In this document: positions 32,322 to 40,219 of the stretch, one piece after another
Numbering within the stretch: the first letter of the stretch is position 1
How the letters are laid out: the number at the start of each line of letters is the position of its first letter
From: Pseudactinotalea sp. HY158
Lineage (GTDB): Bacteria; Actinomycetota; Actinomycetes; Actinomycetales; Beutenbergiaceae
DNA: 64,000 nt
Assembly (NCBI RefSeq): GCF_009660225.1
Contig: NZ_CP045920.1
Coordinates: 3,112,079 to 3,176,078, forward strand
Direction: 5' to 3'
Made by a program: the position numbers and the translations under genes
The notes under the pieces: model-generated
What the model was told of the DNA's origin: nothing
Database searches by the model: none
The model's input: the letters and a program-made list of their open reading frames with translations, nothing else

Positions 32322-33701
32322 TCACGCTCCCCAGCGCATGAGGACGACCACGAGCGGGATGAGCGCCCCCATGCTGACGAACTCGGCGGCGTCGGCGAGC
32401 CGTCCGAGCCAGAGGCGCGGGCGCGGGGCCACGAGCGTGAACGCCACGACGGCGATCGCCACCGCCCCCACCGCGATGGTCAACGTGGTGCGCCAGTCGG
32501 GGTGGAGCAGGGCCGAGGTGAGGCCCGTGGCCGCGAGGCCGCTGATCGCGACGACGACGACGACCGTGACATCGACCCGGGAGTAGGAGTCCCGCACGCT
32601 CAGCAGCATTCCCGCGAACGCCGAGACCATGAGGAGGGTCCCGATCGCGCCGCCCCCGACGACGGCCGGGATCGCGATGAGCGTGAGCAGGCCGGCACCG
32701 ACCCGCAGGCCGATGTGGACCCGGTGGCCGTGGGCGTACCCGGCCGCGATCTCGGGCCGCTCCACCGGCGGAACGTCGGCGTAGACCTCCTCGTCGTCGC
32801 GCGGGCTGATGACGCGCAGCGGGGTGGTGGACAGGGCGAGCCACGGGATCGCGAGGCCCGCGAGGACCGCGACCGCCACGACGATGGCGAACGCCTCGTC
32901 GGGCGAGAGGCCGAGCTGCTCGACCCCGAATCCGGCGATCGCCAGCCCGGCGCCGCAGACCACGGGCACGATCGCGAACTCCCGGTTCCGGCGGATGAGG
33001 AGGAGCCCGAGGAGGCCCGTGCCGAGCACGGCCGCGCCGCCGACGAGCAGCGGCATCCCCCAGGCGCTCGCGTCCTGTGCGCGCGGGAGTCCGCGGTAGC
33101 CGGCGACGAAGGCGAAGACCGCGGCGGCCTGCACGAGCACGACCGGGGCGGCCGGGACCCGGGCGCCGATGCTCAGGACGACGGCACTGACCAGGAGCAG
33201 CAGGGCCGCGCTCCCGCTCATCACGGCGGCACCGGCGGCCGGCGCCCCGCCGCCGAACAGCAGGACCGCTCCGGTGAGGAGGAGGGCGGTGGCCGCGAGG
33301 AGCGCCGTCATCGCCGAGTCCTGCGGCGTCCAGGGCCGGTGCTCGGATTCGACGGCGTCCGCGACGGCCTCGACGATGTCGTCGTAGGACGGTTCGGTCG
33401 GAGCGTTCGCCCCGCCTGTGAGCGTGAGCACGTCGCCGGGGGTGACCCCCTGCGAGTGCAGGCTGAGCGCCGGGTCGAGGCGGCTGCCCGAGTCGGCGGT
33501 CGTGAGCGTGTAGCCGCCGTAGGCGGTCCCGGCCTCGAGGAGGCCCATCGTGCGGGCCAGCCCCGGGATCAGCTCGGCGATCGGAACGCTCCGGGGCGCG
33601 GCCACGTCGACCTTCCGGTCGCCGGCGACGACCGAGATCCGCAGCAGTTGCCCGAACACATGTGCCTGCTCGTTCGATGCGTGCGCTGGCGCCTCGGTCA
33701 T
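32322..33701 (-). CDS. eccD: Type VII secretion integral membrane protein EccD
   Basis: EccD is the eleven-helix membrane subunit that forms the bulk of the ESX pore complex, usually as a dimer. The 459-residue protein has a cytosolic ubiquitin-like domain at its N-terminus (LLRISVVAGDRKVDVAAPRS to about residue 90), then eleven predicted hydrophobic helices. The ATG at 33701 follows GAGGAA; the open frame extends further upstream without coding character. A second EccD-like protein is encoded at 38593-40005, which is unusual. It is the first gene of eccD-eccB-mycP and is divergent from the WXG100 genes. Confidence 0.93.
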   Translation of the reverse strand: MTEAPAHASNEQAHVFGQLLRISVVAGDRKVDVAAPRSVPIAELIPGLARTMGLLEAGTAYGGYTLTTADSGSRLDPALSLHSQGVTPGDVLTLTGGANAPTEPSYDDIVEAVADAVESEHRPWTPQDSAMTALLAATALLLTGAVLLFGGGAPAAGAAVMSGSAALLLLVSAVVLSIGARVPAAPVVLVQAAAVFAFVAGYRGLPRAQDASAWGMPLLVGGAAVLGTGLLGLLLIRRNREFAIVPVVCGAGLAIAGFGVEQLGLSPDEAFAIVVAVAVLAGLAIPWLALSTTPLRVISPRDDEEVYADVPPVERPEIAAGYAHGHRVHIGLRVGAGLLTLIAIPAVVGGGAIGTLLMVSAFAGMLLSVRDSYSRVDVTVVVVVAISGLAATGLTSALLHPDWRTTLTIAVGAVAIAVVAFTLVAPRPRLWLGRLADAAEFVSMGALIPLVVVLMRWGA

Positions 33702-33803
33702 CGGATTCCTCACGGGTCGACGGTGGACGGCCCTCAGCATAACGGCCGGGCCGCGCCCCGGTGCCGCCCGGGCACGCTCCACCCCGTCGGGTACCTCTGC
33801 CCA

Positions 33804-33833
33804 TCGACGCCGTCGAACGGCAGGCAATACCCT
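33804..33833 (+). promoter_or_regulatory. Candidate promoter of the WXG100 operon
   Basis: TCGACG (33804-33809), an 18-base spacer, TACCCT (33828-33833), upstream of the WXG100 gene at 33926. The match is moderate. The 224-base eccD-WXG100 gap must also hold the promoter of eccD, which I cannot place. Confidence 0.35.
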
Positions 33834-33925
33834 GGTGCGTGCCGTCGAGCGGATCGACGGCGGCCACCCCGACAGGCGGTGGTCGGAACCGGCCCGGATG
33901 AGGGGCCCGAACACGGGAGGTGACT

Positions 33926-34237
33926 GTGGCAACCGAGGTTTCCGCAGCAGACGGCGCCCTACAGCGGGGCGCGCAGGTGGTCGCCGACGCGAAGGCATCA
34001 CTGAACACAGAGCTCAACCAGCTCGAGGGCAAGCTCGCCAGCATCGGCGCGCAGTGGCAGGGCCAGGGCGCCTCCGCCTTCACCATGCTCATGGAACGCT
34101 GGCGCACCGACGCCCGCAAGATCACCTCCGCGCTGGACACCTTCGAACAGAACCTGACCAGCTCGCAGACGACCTACACCTCCACCGACGACACGCAGTC
34201 CTCGGCGATGAACAGCCTCTCCAGCCGGCTCGGCTGA
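33926..34237 (+). CDS. WXG100 family protein, EsxB-like
   Basis: A 103-residue helical-hairpin protein with W-Q-G at the turn (GAQWQGQGAS, about residues 44-46) and a C-terminal YTSTD, the Y-x3-D/E secretion signal of EsxB-type partners. Length matches ESAT-6/CFP-10 proteins. I start at the GTG at 33926, since GGGAGG lies five bases upstream; another GTG six bases earlier overlaps that site. It is followed 22 bases later by a second WXG100 gene, the usual heterodimer arrangement, and secretion by the surrounding EccBCD machinery is expected. Confidence 0.92.
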   Translation: MATEVSAADGALQRGAQVVADAKASLNTELNQLEGKLASIGAQWQGQGASAFTMLMERWRTDARKITSALDTFEQNLTSSQTTYTSTDDTQSSAMNSLSSRLG

Positions 34238-34259
34238 GGCCGGAAAGGAACCCAGACAC

Positions 34260-34544
34260 ATGTTCAAAGCCAACTTCGGGGCCATCGAAGCCGCCGCCGC
34301 CGACATCCAGACCGGCGCCGGCGGGATCGAGACCCGCCTGTCCGAGATGGACTCCGCCCTCCAGCCCCTGCGCGCGGACTGGACCGGTGCGGCCGCCGAG
34401 TCCTACCAGCAGGCCAAGGCCCAGTGGTCCTCCGCGATCACCGACATGAAGCTCCTCCTGAGCGACATCGGCCGCGCCGTCTCCCAGGGCAACGCCGACT
34501 ACCAGAACGCCGAACAGCGCAACGCCCAGCGCTTCGGCGGCTGA
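34260..34544 (+). CDS. WXG100 family protein, EsxA-like
   Basis: A 94-residue helical hairpin protein with W-T-G at the turn (RADWTGAAAES, about residues 41-43) and YQNAE near the C-terminus, again a Y-x3-D/E motif. It begins MFKANFGAIEAAAADIQ, resembling EsxA. AGGAAC lies eight bases before the ATG. It is a likely heterodimer partner of the upstream WXG100 protein and an export substrate. A hairpin terminator 24 bases after its stop would set the pair's expression above that of the downstream genes. Confidence 0.93.
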   Translation: MFKANFGAIEAAAADIQTGAGGIETRLSEMDSALQPLRADWTGAAAESYQQAKAQWSSAITDMKLLLSDIGRAVSQGNADYQNAEQRNAQRFGG

Positions 34545-34567
34545 GCACACCACCCGCATCGCCGGCG

Positions 34568-34598
34568 CGCGTCGAAGCCCACCCCGGGGTTCGACGCG
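34568..34598 (+). terminator. Terminator after the WXG100 pair
   Basis: A 9-bp perfect stem (34568-34576 with 34590-34598) with an extra GC-paired core. It would reduce, not necessarily stop, transcription into the next plus-strand genes, giving more of the secreted pair. Confidence 0.55.
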
Positions 34599-34674
34599 TG
34601 CCGTCGTCGATAGACGATCTCGCGCAGATCCGTCACCGCAGCATCTCGAACGCCGAGCAGTGAGAGGAATCAGG

Positions 34675-35067
34675 ATGACCGACCTCGTGGTCGACAAGGA
34701 GGACTTCAAGTCCGCCCTCGGGCGCCTAGGCACACTCGTGGACGAGTTCGATCACCCCCGAAACCTCGTCCATTCGGTCGGGAGCCAGGGGGAGACCAGT
34801 TGGGCGGCGGTGTCGGGCAGCGCGTCCTTCCGGCAGGACTTCACTCTGACCGTCAAGCAGATGCAGCGCGACATCGACGAGATCTGGACCGAGCTCAAGG
34901 GCCTTCGAGACGCGCTCGTCGAGGCGGGCGCCGAGCTCGAGGACATCGACGAGGAGACCGAGCAGGGTCTCGAGCTGCTCAGCGCTCGTCTCGACGCGGA
35001 CCCGACCTATATCCAGGGCGCGGTGATCGCGATCCCCGGCATGGGTCCCATCCCGATGATGGTCTGA
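34675..35067 (+). CDS. WXG100-like ESX locus protein
   Basis: A 130-residue acidic protein, starting MTDLVVDKEDFKSAL, which looks fully helical. It shows SWAAVSGSASFRQDF at about residues 42-56 (a W with a Gly shortly after), then a long charged helix (RDIDEIWTELKGLRDALVEAG) and a short hydrophobic tail ending IPGMGPIPMMV. It is not a canonical WXG100 but belongs to the same helical-bundle type. AGGAATCAGG precedes the ATG. It lies inside the ESX locus, nine bases before the next gene. A secreted substrate or its chaperone is inferred. Confidence 0.75.
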   Translation: MTDLVVDKEDFKSALGRLGTLVDEFDHPRNLVHSVGSQGETSWAAVSGSASFRQDFTLTVKQMQRDIDEIWTELKGLRDALVEAGAELEDIDEETEQGLELLSARLDADPTYIQGAVIAIPGMGPIPMMV

Positions 35068-35076
35068 GGAGGATTC

Positions 35077-36533
35077 ATGGGCCAGCACTACGATTACCTC
35101 GACAGGATCCGCACCAGCTACTCCGGATTCGGGGCATGGTCGCGCAGGACGGATCAGAACAACCTGTCGTCTTCGCTCAACTCCCTGGGAGGCGCGCAGG
35201 AGAGCCTGCAGCAGATGCGCTCTCGCACCGGGATCGAGGGCTTGATCGCCGAGCGTTTCCGCGAGTCGGCAGACCTCATCGACGAGCGGTTCGAGAGCCT
35301 CAAGACGAAGGTGGCGAAGTCGCAGGACAACGCCGACCTCGCGGTCGCGGCGATGCGCGACGCCACCCAGGCGGTCGACTCCCTCCCGCCCGAGGGCGAG
35401 AGCCCGTTCATCGCCGCCCGGGAGCTCGGCGTGCAGAACGTCTACTCGATCCTCGGTGGTGGCGGCCACTTCCCGGCCGAGGACATGCGGCTGTGGCAGG
35501 CGGGCCTCGTCGAGGAGGCCCGCGAGGAGGAGGCCGCGATCGCCCGGGAGCGCTACGACCGTGCGCTCGGCGGGATCACCTTCGAGGATCGTTCCACGAG
35601 GGACGCCGGCGGCCCGGCCACGCGCAGTCCGGGCGGGCTCCCGCCCGGCGGGGGCGTCGGCTCCTTCCCCTGGGGACCGCCGACCGGTCCCGGTGTCATC
35701 GGCGTGCGTCCCCCCGGGACGCAGCTTCCCGACGGCCCGACCTTCCCCGGCCCAGGCGGCGGTGGCGGCGGCACCGGCGATGACCCGATCCACGTCGGGC
35801 GTCCGCCGACCCTCCCCGGCGGGTGGGAGCCGCCGACCTACGAGGTGTCTCCTCCGATCGGGCCGCGCGATCCACTCACGCCCCTTCCCGAGATCGGCAC
35901 GGATCCCACCTCTCCCCCGGGAGGCGGCACGGGCCATCCCCCCGGCGGCGGTGGCACGGGCTATGAGCCGGGAGGCGGCACGGGCTACGGGCCCGGCGGC
36001 GGCGCCGGTTCCGGCCTCGACGGCGGGGGCGCCGGCGGGGGCAGCGGCGGGCTCGTGTCCGGAATCGGCGCGGGCGCCGCGGTCGGCGGGGCGGGCCTGC
36101 TCGCCGCACGCGGACTCGGCGGCGGTGGCCTCGGCGGCCTGCTCGGCGCGCGGGGCGGGGCCGGGATGGTGCCCGGCGGTTCGGCGCTCGGGGCGCCCGG
36201 AGCCGGAGCCGCGGGCGGGGCCCGCGCCGGCGTGATCGGTGGCGGCCCGGGCGGCGCGCGGAGGTACGGGCGGAGCAGCAGGCGCCCGCGGCGGCGCGAT
36301 GCCCGCCGGCCAGGGCGCTGCGGCGGGGATCCCGCGGCGGCGCTGCGATGGCGGCCGGCGGCATGGGTGGGGCCGGTGGCCGCGGCTCGGACAAGAAGAA
36401 GCGGCGCGGCCTCGGCCTGCAGGCGCTGCAGCTGGATTCCGAAGAGGCCGCGGTCGACCTCGGGCCCGGCGGCGGGGCCGGCGTGCGCGAGCACGCGACT
36501 CCCGCGACGATGGACACCGACGACCTACTCTGA
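35077..36533 (+). CDS. ESX substrate-like Gly/Pro-rich protein with two apparent frameshifts
   Basis: The N-terminal 130 residues are helical (MGQHYDYLDRIRTSYSGFG, with repeated amphipathic segments), like the N-domain of T7SS substrates. A very Gly/Pro-rich region follows, with a tandem GGGTG repeat (35919-36003). The reading frame begun at 35077 becomes Arg-rich at about 36255. Natural-looking sequence continues in the +1 frame (RGGTGGAAGARGG) and then, from about 36327, in the next frame through SDKKKRRGLGLQALQ to MDTDDLL and a stop at 36533. Two one-base insertions, or sequencing errors in GC runs, would explain this. Read without correction the frame runs on to 37395, across the opposite-strand lipoprotein. 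The role is not recognised. Confidence 0.7.
35919..36003 (+). repeat. Tandem GGGTG-coding repeat
   Basis: About three copies of a 27-30 base unit encoding PGGGTGHP, PGGGTGYEP and PGGGTGYGP, in the Pro/Gly-rich part of the ESX protein. Low-complexity GC sequence of this kind is prone to slippage. Confidence 0.7.
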
Positions 36534-36541
36534 GGCCAGAC

Positions 36542-36581
36542 GACGACGGCCCGGCGAGCACCTGCTCGCCGGGCCGTCGTC
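36542..36581. terminator. Bidirectional terminator
   Basis: An almost perfect 19-base inverted repeat (36542-36560 with 36563-36581), between the plus-strand ESX gene ending at 36533 and the minus-strand lipoprotein gene ending at 36625. It marks the true end of the upstream gene near 36533. Confidence 0.85.
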
Positions 36582-36624
36582 ATACCACCGCGACGCCTTC
36601 ACGGCGTGGCCGCCGGCGACTCGC

Positions 36625-37308
36625 TCAGAAGTCGCTCAGCTGCCACACGAAGGTCGGGGTGACACCCTCCCGGTCGAAATGGAAGTCCACCCGGAGCTGG
36701 GAGGCGTCCTCCTCGACCACGAAGAGGAGGGCCCCCGTATAGCTCGTGTTCTGCTCGAGCGACACCGTGATCTCCTCCCCCGGGCTCATGCACGCGAGCG
36801 ATTCCCAGTCACGATAGTCCGCGGCAGGCTCGCCCGCGTCGTCCGTGATCACGATGTCCTCGCCGCTGAAGGGCGTCCCGTACGATTCGGCCGCGGCGTT
36901 GGACTCGATCGCGAGGTCGACCGCGACGTAGCGGCCGTCGGCCGGATCGTACTCGCACAGATCCGAGGCATCGCCCGGCGGACTCCAATCCCACTCCACC
37001 CCGGTCACCCGGATGTCGGCCACGTGTGGCGGGCTGTCGAAACTCTGGCTGAAGTCGTAGAACGGAACCGCATCCCCGGGTTCCACCCGGACCTCCTGCC
37101 CGGCGTTCGGGATCTCCGCCGGGGTCGGCGTGGCCTCGGTGGGCTCCGGCGTCGGTTCGGCCGTCGGTTCGGCCGTCGTCGGCTCGACGGTGGGCGCGGG
37201 GGCGGTCGTCGGCTCCTCGGGTCGGCCGTCGCCGCATCCGCTCGCGGCGATCAATACGCCGGCCGCGAGCACGATCGACATGCTCCGGCGCCGGTCCTTG
37301 CTCGGCAT
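36625..37308 (-). CDS. Lipoprotein, DUF4352-like
   Basis: A 227-residue lipoprotein. It has a signal peptide MPSKDRRRSM then a hydrophobic stretch, with lipobox ASGC at residues 22-25, so it should be anchored on the outer face of the membrane. A Pro/Thr/Glu-rich linker follows (about 30-65), then a beta-rich domain with paired cysteines (CEYD and ACMS), of the kind annotated DUF4352. AGGAGG lies seven bases before the ATG at 37308. The function is unknown. It sits within the ESX locus but is transcribed oppositely and is separated by a terminator, so a functional link is only suggested. Confidence 0.8.
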   Translation of the reverse strand: MPSKDRRRSMSIVLAAGVLIAASGCGDGRPEEPTTAPAPTVEPTTAEPTAEPTPEPTEATPTPAEIPNAGQEVRVEPGDAVPFYDFSQSFDSPPHVADIRVTGVEWDWSPPGDASDLCEYDPADGRYVAVDLAIESNAAAESYGTPFSGEDIVITDDAGEPAADYRDWESLACMSPGEEITVSLEQNTSYTGALLFVVEEDASQLRVDFHFDREGVTPTFVWQLSDF

Positions 37309-37429
37309 TCAGTCCTCCTGGACTCGGTTGTCCCGCTCGGTTGTCCCACTCGGCCGACCCCACGAGGCCTCCCCGTAGCGCCCTTCGCAGTGTAAACGAT
37401 GGCGCCCGACGCGCCGTGCGCGCGCCCGG

Positions 37430-38509
37430 TCAGCCCGCGTGGACGGTGAAGACCTTGGAGCCGAGCGCGAACGTCGTCCCGGCCGGTACCGCCACCGGCC
37501 GATCGGACTCGAGCTGCTGCGCGCTCCCGTCGGCCGCGATGAGGAAGGTGCCGTTCGCGGAGCCGAGGTCGGTGATCACGAGCTCGGCGGCACGCGCCTC
37601 GAGGCGCGCATGGGTGCGCGAGAGGGAACGCCGATCGTCGTGGATCGCCACCGCGGTCGCCGCCTCCCCGGCCGGGGCGACCGGCGCGCGGCCGACGAAG
37701 ACGGTCCCTCCCACGCGGATCGGCGCCGTCCCCTCCCCCACGAGTCGGAGGAAGGCGGGTGCCGGCGAGGCGGCCGGCGGCTGTGGCGCCGCCGATTCGT
37801 GCAGCACCGAGGGCGGCATCGGAGGCGGCGTAACGAGTGGGGCCGATGCCGCCGGCGGCACGGGCGGCATGACGGGAGCGGGCGCCGGCCGCACGGCCGG
37901 GGCGAACGCCTCCGGAGTCCCGCCCGAGCCGGCCCGACGTCCGGATTCCTCCGCTGCGGTCGGATGGTGGGCGCCGGGGCCGGTACTGGAGCCGGCAGCG
38001 GAGTCGGCGCCGCGATCGGCCTGCGGGGCGCCGCTGAACGCGCTGGCCCGAATCCCGGCGCGCACGTCGAGCACGGTGGTGCGGGCGGCGCGATCGTGCC
38101 AGCCCTGCCCACGGTCCTTGTCCCCGGCCGCCGCGGCGATCATGACGAATTGGCCGAGGCCGGCGACCAGATGGCCCAGGCCGAGCACGAGGGAGCGCCC
38201 CGCGGCTCGCAGGAGCCCGGGTGCGTAGAGGGAGTCGACCTTCGCCGCCCGAAGGCCGAGAAGCCACTTGCCGAGGGTGGCTCCACACCTCGCCTCCGAG
38301 ACGACCTGGGCGAGCAGGAGCTCGAACGACACGATCGCCGCCAGCACGAGGTTGCCCGTGAGCACGACGAGAACCGCCCCGGGAGCGAGCACGACGACCG
38401 TGTCGCACAGCTGCGCGAGCAGTCGACGTCCGACGGGCGGATGGACCACCGAGACCGGCAACTGCCGCATGGGCGCGTACCGCGGTCGCTGCGGCGCGTG
38501 GACGCTCAT
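37430..38509 (-). CDS. RDD-FHA fusion membrane protein
   Basis: A 359-residue protein combining an RDD membrane domain (about residues 20-145, VGRRLLAQLCDTVVVLAPGAV and GATLGKWLLGLRA, two or three helices), a Pro/Ala-rich linker (about 150-255) and a C-terminal FHA domain with SLSRTHARLE and ITDLGSANGTFL, the phosphothreonine-binding core (SRTH, NG). FHA proteins couple to Ser/Thr kinases and are found in T7SS loci of both actinobacteria and firmicutes. The ATG at 38509 has GAGG eight bases upstream. It follows the EccD-like gene in one direction, so the two may be co-transcribed. Phospho-dependent control of secretion is inferred. Confidence 0.85.
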   Translation of the reverse strand: MSVHAPQRPRYAPMRQLPVSVVHPPVGRRLLAQLCDTVVVLAPGAVLVVLTGNLVLAAIVSFELLLAQVVSEARCGATLGKWLLGLRAAKVDSLYAPGLLRAAGRSLVLGLGHLVAGLGQFVMIAAAAGDKDRGQGWHDRAARTTVLDVRAGIRASAFSGAPQADRGADSAAGSSTGPGAHHPTAAEESGRRAGSGGTPEAFAPAVRPAPAPVMPPVPPAASAPLVTPPPMPPSVLHESAAPQPPAASPAPAFLRLVGEGTAPIRVGGTVFVGRAPVAPAGEAATAVAIHDDRRSLSRTHARLEARAAELVITDLGSANGTFLIAADGSAQQLESDRPVAVPAGTTFALGSKVFTVHAG

Positions 38510-38592
38510 CGCTCGGTCCTCTCGGTGCCTCTGGGGGCCTCTGGGGGGCATATAGGGGGCGTTCGGGGGTGTACGCGGGTCTGGGAGTGGGA

Positions 38593-40005
38593 TCAGTTCG
38601 CGGTGAGCATGGGGAGCGCGTCGAGCGCCCCTGCCGCGAGCAGCGTCGCGGGCAGCACGAGCCCCACGGCCATCGCCTCCACGATATCGCCCGCCCGGGA
38701 CCAGCGCACCGACCGGAAGCCCGCGGCCACCGGGCTCATCACCACGAGCATGAGCGCCGCGAGCCCCATGAGCACCGCCGCCGCGAGCAGCCCCGGCTCA
38801 CCTCCCGGCCGAAGCAGGGCGACCTGGAGCAGCACGATCACGAGCGCGACCCGCGGGATGACCTTCGTGGGCCCCCCGGCCCAGGACCGCGGGCTCAGCC
38901 CGAGCACGAGGGTGACGCACGCGACCGCTCCGATCGCGGCCCAACCGACGACGCCGGCGGGGCGCGCCCGCACGATCACGGCCGGCGCGACCAGGACCGC
39001 GAGGGTGCACAGGAGGATGACCCCCGCCAACCGGCTCGTGGCGGCCGCCTCGACGTGCTCGGCCACCCACCGGGTGCGGATGCGCCGCGGCGAGGCGGGC
39101 ATCGTGGCCCGGACACTGCGCACCGACTTCATGATGACGGGCAGGTCGAGGATCTCCTCGTCGGGGATCCGGAGCGCGACGACGGGCAGGGCCCGCAGCA
39201 CGAGCGGTGCGCAGCCGAGGAGCAGGACGGGTGTGGTGGCCGGCGCCGCACCGACGAGGAGGCACAGCACCGCCACAATCGCCACCCCCGACACGATCGC
39301 GGCCACGAGCGAGGCGGCGGCGGTGACCCGCCCGGCGGAGCCCTCCCGGGCATCCTGGCGCCGACTCACCGCGTATCGGAGCACGGCCACGAGGGCGGCA
39401 CAGAGCGCACCGACGGTGAGGGCCAGCGCCACGGCCTTCACCGGCGAGGCCGCCACCTGCCACGGCGCCCACGCCACCCCGGCCCCGAGTCCGAGGAGCG
39501 GCCCGATGAGGACCGTCACCAGCTGCGGGTGCCGCCGCACGGCGACGGCCGCGGCTGCGGCCCCGAGGGTCGCCCCGCTCACCCACCGCAGCCACTCCAC
39601 CTGGGTCGAGGCCACGACATGTTCGAGCTGGGTGATCACGACGACCACCGCCGCGACCGCAGCGAGCAGACCGACGAGGGTGCGCCGTCCCGACGCGACG
39701 AATCGATACCGGGGCTCGATCCCCTGCCAGCCGGCGCGCTCCGAGAGCGCCCGACTCCCCGTCGTGAGCGAGCCGGCGACCGCGAAGCCGAGCACCGCAC
39801 CGGAGGAGACCTGATCCCCGAGGCCGCGGTGGGGATCGAGGGCGACCCCGGCGGACGTCGTCAATACGAGATCGGTTCGGCCGTGATCGATGCTCGCCAG
39901 CAGATCGGCGGGGGTCGTCTCGACCCCGACGGCGATGTCGCGCAGGCCCGTGGGGCCCAGGAGCGCAAGGGTCAGCCGGCTCGCCCGATGTGCCGTCTCG
40001 CTCAC
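38593..40005 (-). CDS. EccD-like membrane protein, second copy
   Basis: A 470-residue membrane protein with a soluble N-terminus (RLTLALLGPTGLRDIAVGVETTPADLL to about residue 100) followed by about ten or eleven hydrophobic helices. The layout and the motif ALDPHRGLGDQVSSGAVLGFAV match the ubiquitin-like domain of the EccD at 32322-33701 (RLDPALSLHSQGVTPGDVLTLT), so I call it an EccD paralogue or partner. The GTG at 40005 has AGGA six bases upstream; an in-frame GTG at 40011 is too close to that site. It is divergent from eccC and lies upstream of the RDD-FHA gene. EccD is normally single-copy per locus. Confidence 0.7.
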   Translation of the reverse strand: MSETAHRASRLTLALLGPTGLRDIAVGVETTPADLLASIDHGRTDLVLTTSAGVALDPHRGLGDQVSSGAVLGFAVAGSLTTGSRALSERAGWQGIEPRYRFVASGRRTLVGLLAAVAAVVVVITQLEHVVASTQVEWLRWVSGATLGAAAAAVAVRRHPQLVTVLIGPLLGLGAGVAWAPWQVAASPVKAVALALTVGALCAALVAVLRYAVSRRQDAREGSAGRVTAAASLVAAIVSGVAIVAVLCLLVGAAPATTPVLLLGCAPLVLRALPVVALRIPDEEILDLPVIMKSVRSVRATMPASPRRIRTRWVAEHVEAAATSRLAGVILLCTLAVLVAPAVIVRARPAGVVGWAAIGAVACVTLVLGLSPRSWAGGPTKVIPRVALVIVLLQVALLRPGGEPGLLAAAVLMGLAALMLVVMSPVAAGFRSVRWSRAGDIVEAMAVGLVLPATLLAAGALDALPMLTAN

Positions 40006-40219
40006 ACTCACTCCTGCCTGCTTCCCCCCGGCGGCCCCGGAGTCTCACTCACCGGGTGAGTCTAACGAGCGGATCCGCCCGTTCGCGCACGCAATCGCCC
40101 GCGCGGGATGGGGCCTTCGACCCATGGACGGCGCCCGCGCGGCCGGGCCTCGCCCGGTAGTCTGAATGCCGATCATCGCCGGGGCGCCGACCGCGCCCGG
40201 CACGAGTTGGGAGCAGTGG

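Noticed and set aside
35919-36003. The tandem GGGTG repeat as a CRISPR-like array
   Set aside because: The units are in-frame coding repeats with no unique spacers; no cas genes are in the window.
36534-37395. Extension of the Gly-rich ESX protein to 772 residues
   Set aside because: The tail lies across a terminator and an opposite-strand lipoprotein with signal peptide and lipobox. The natural C-terminus ends at 36533 in another frame.
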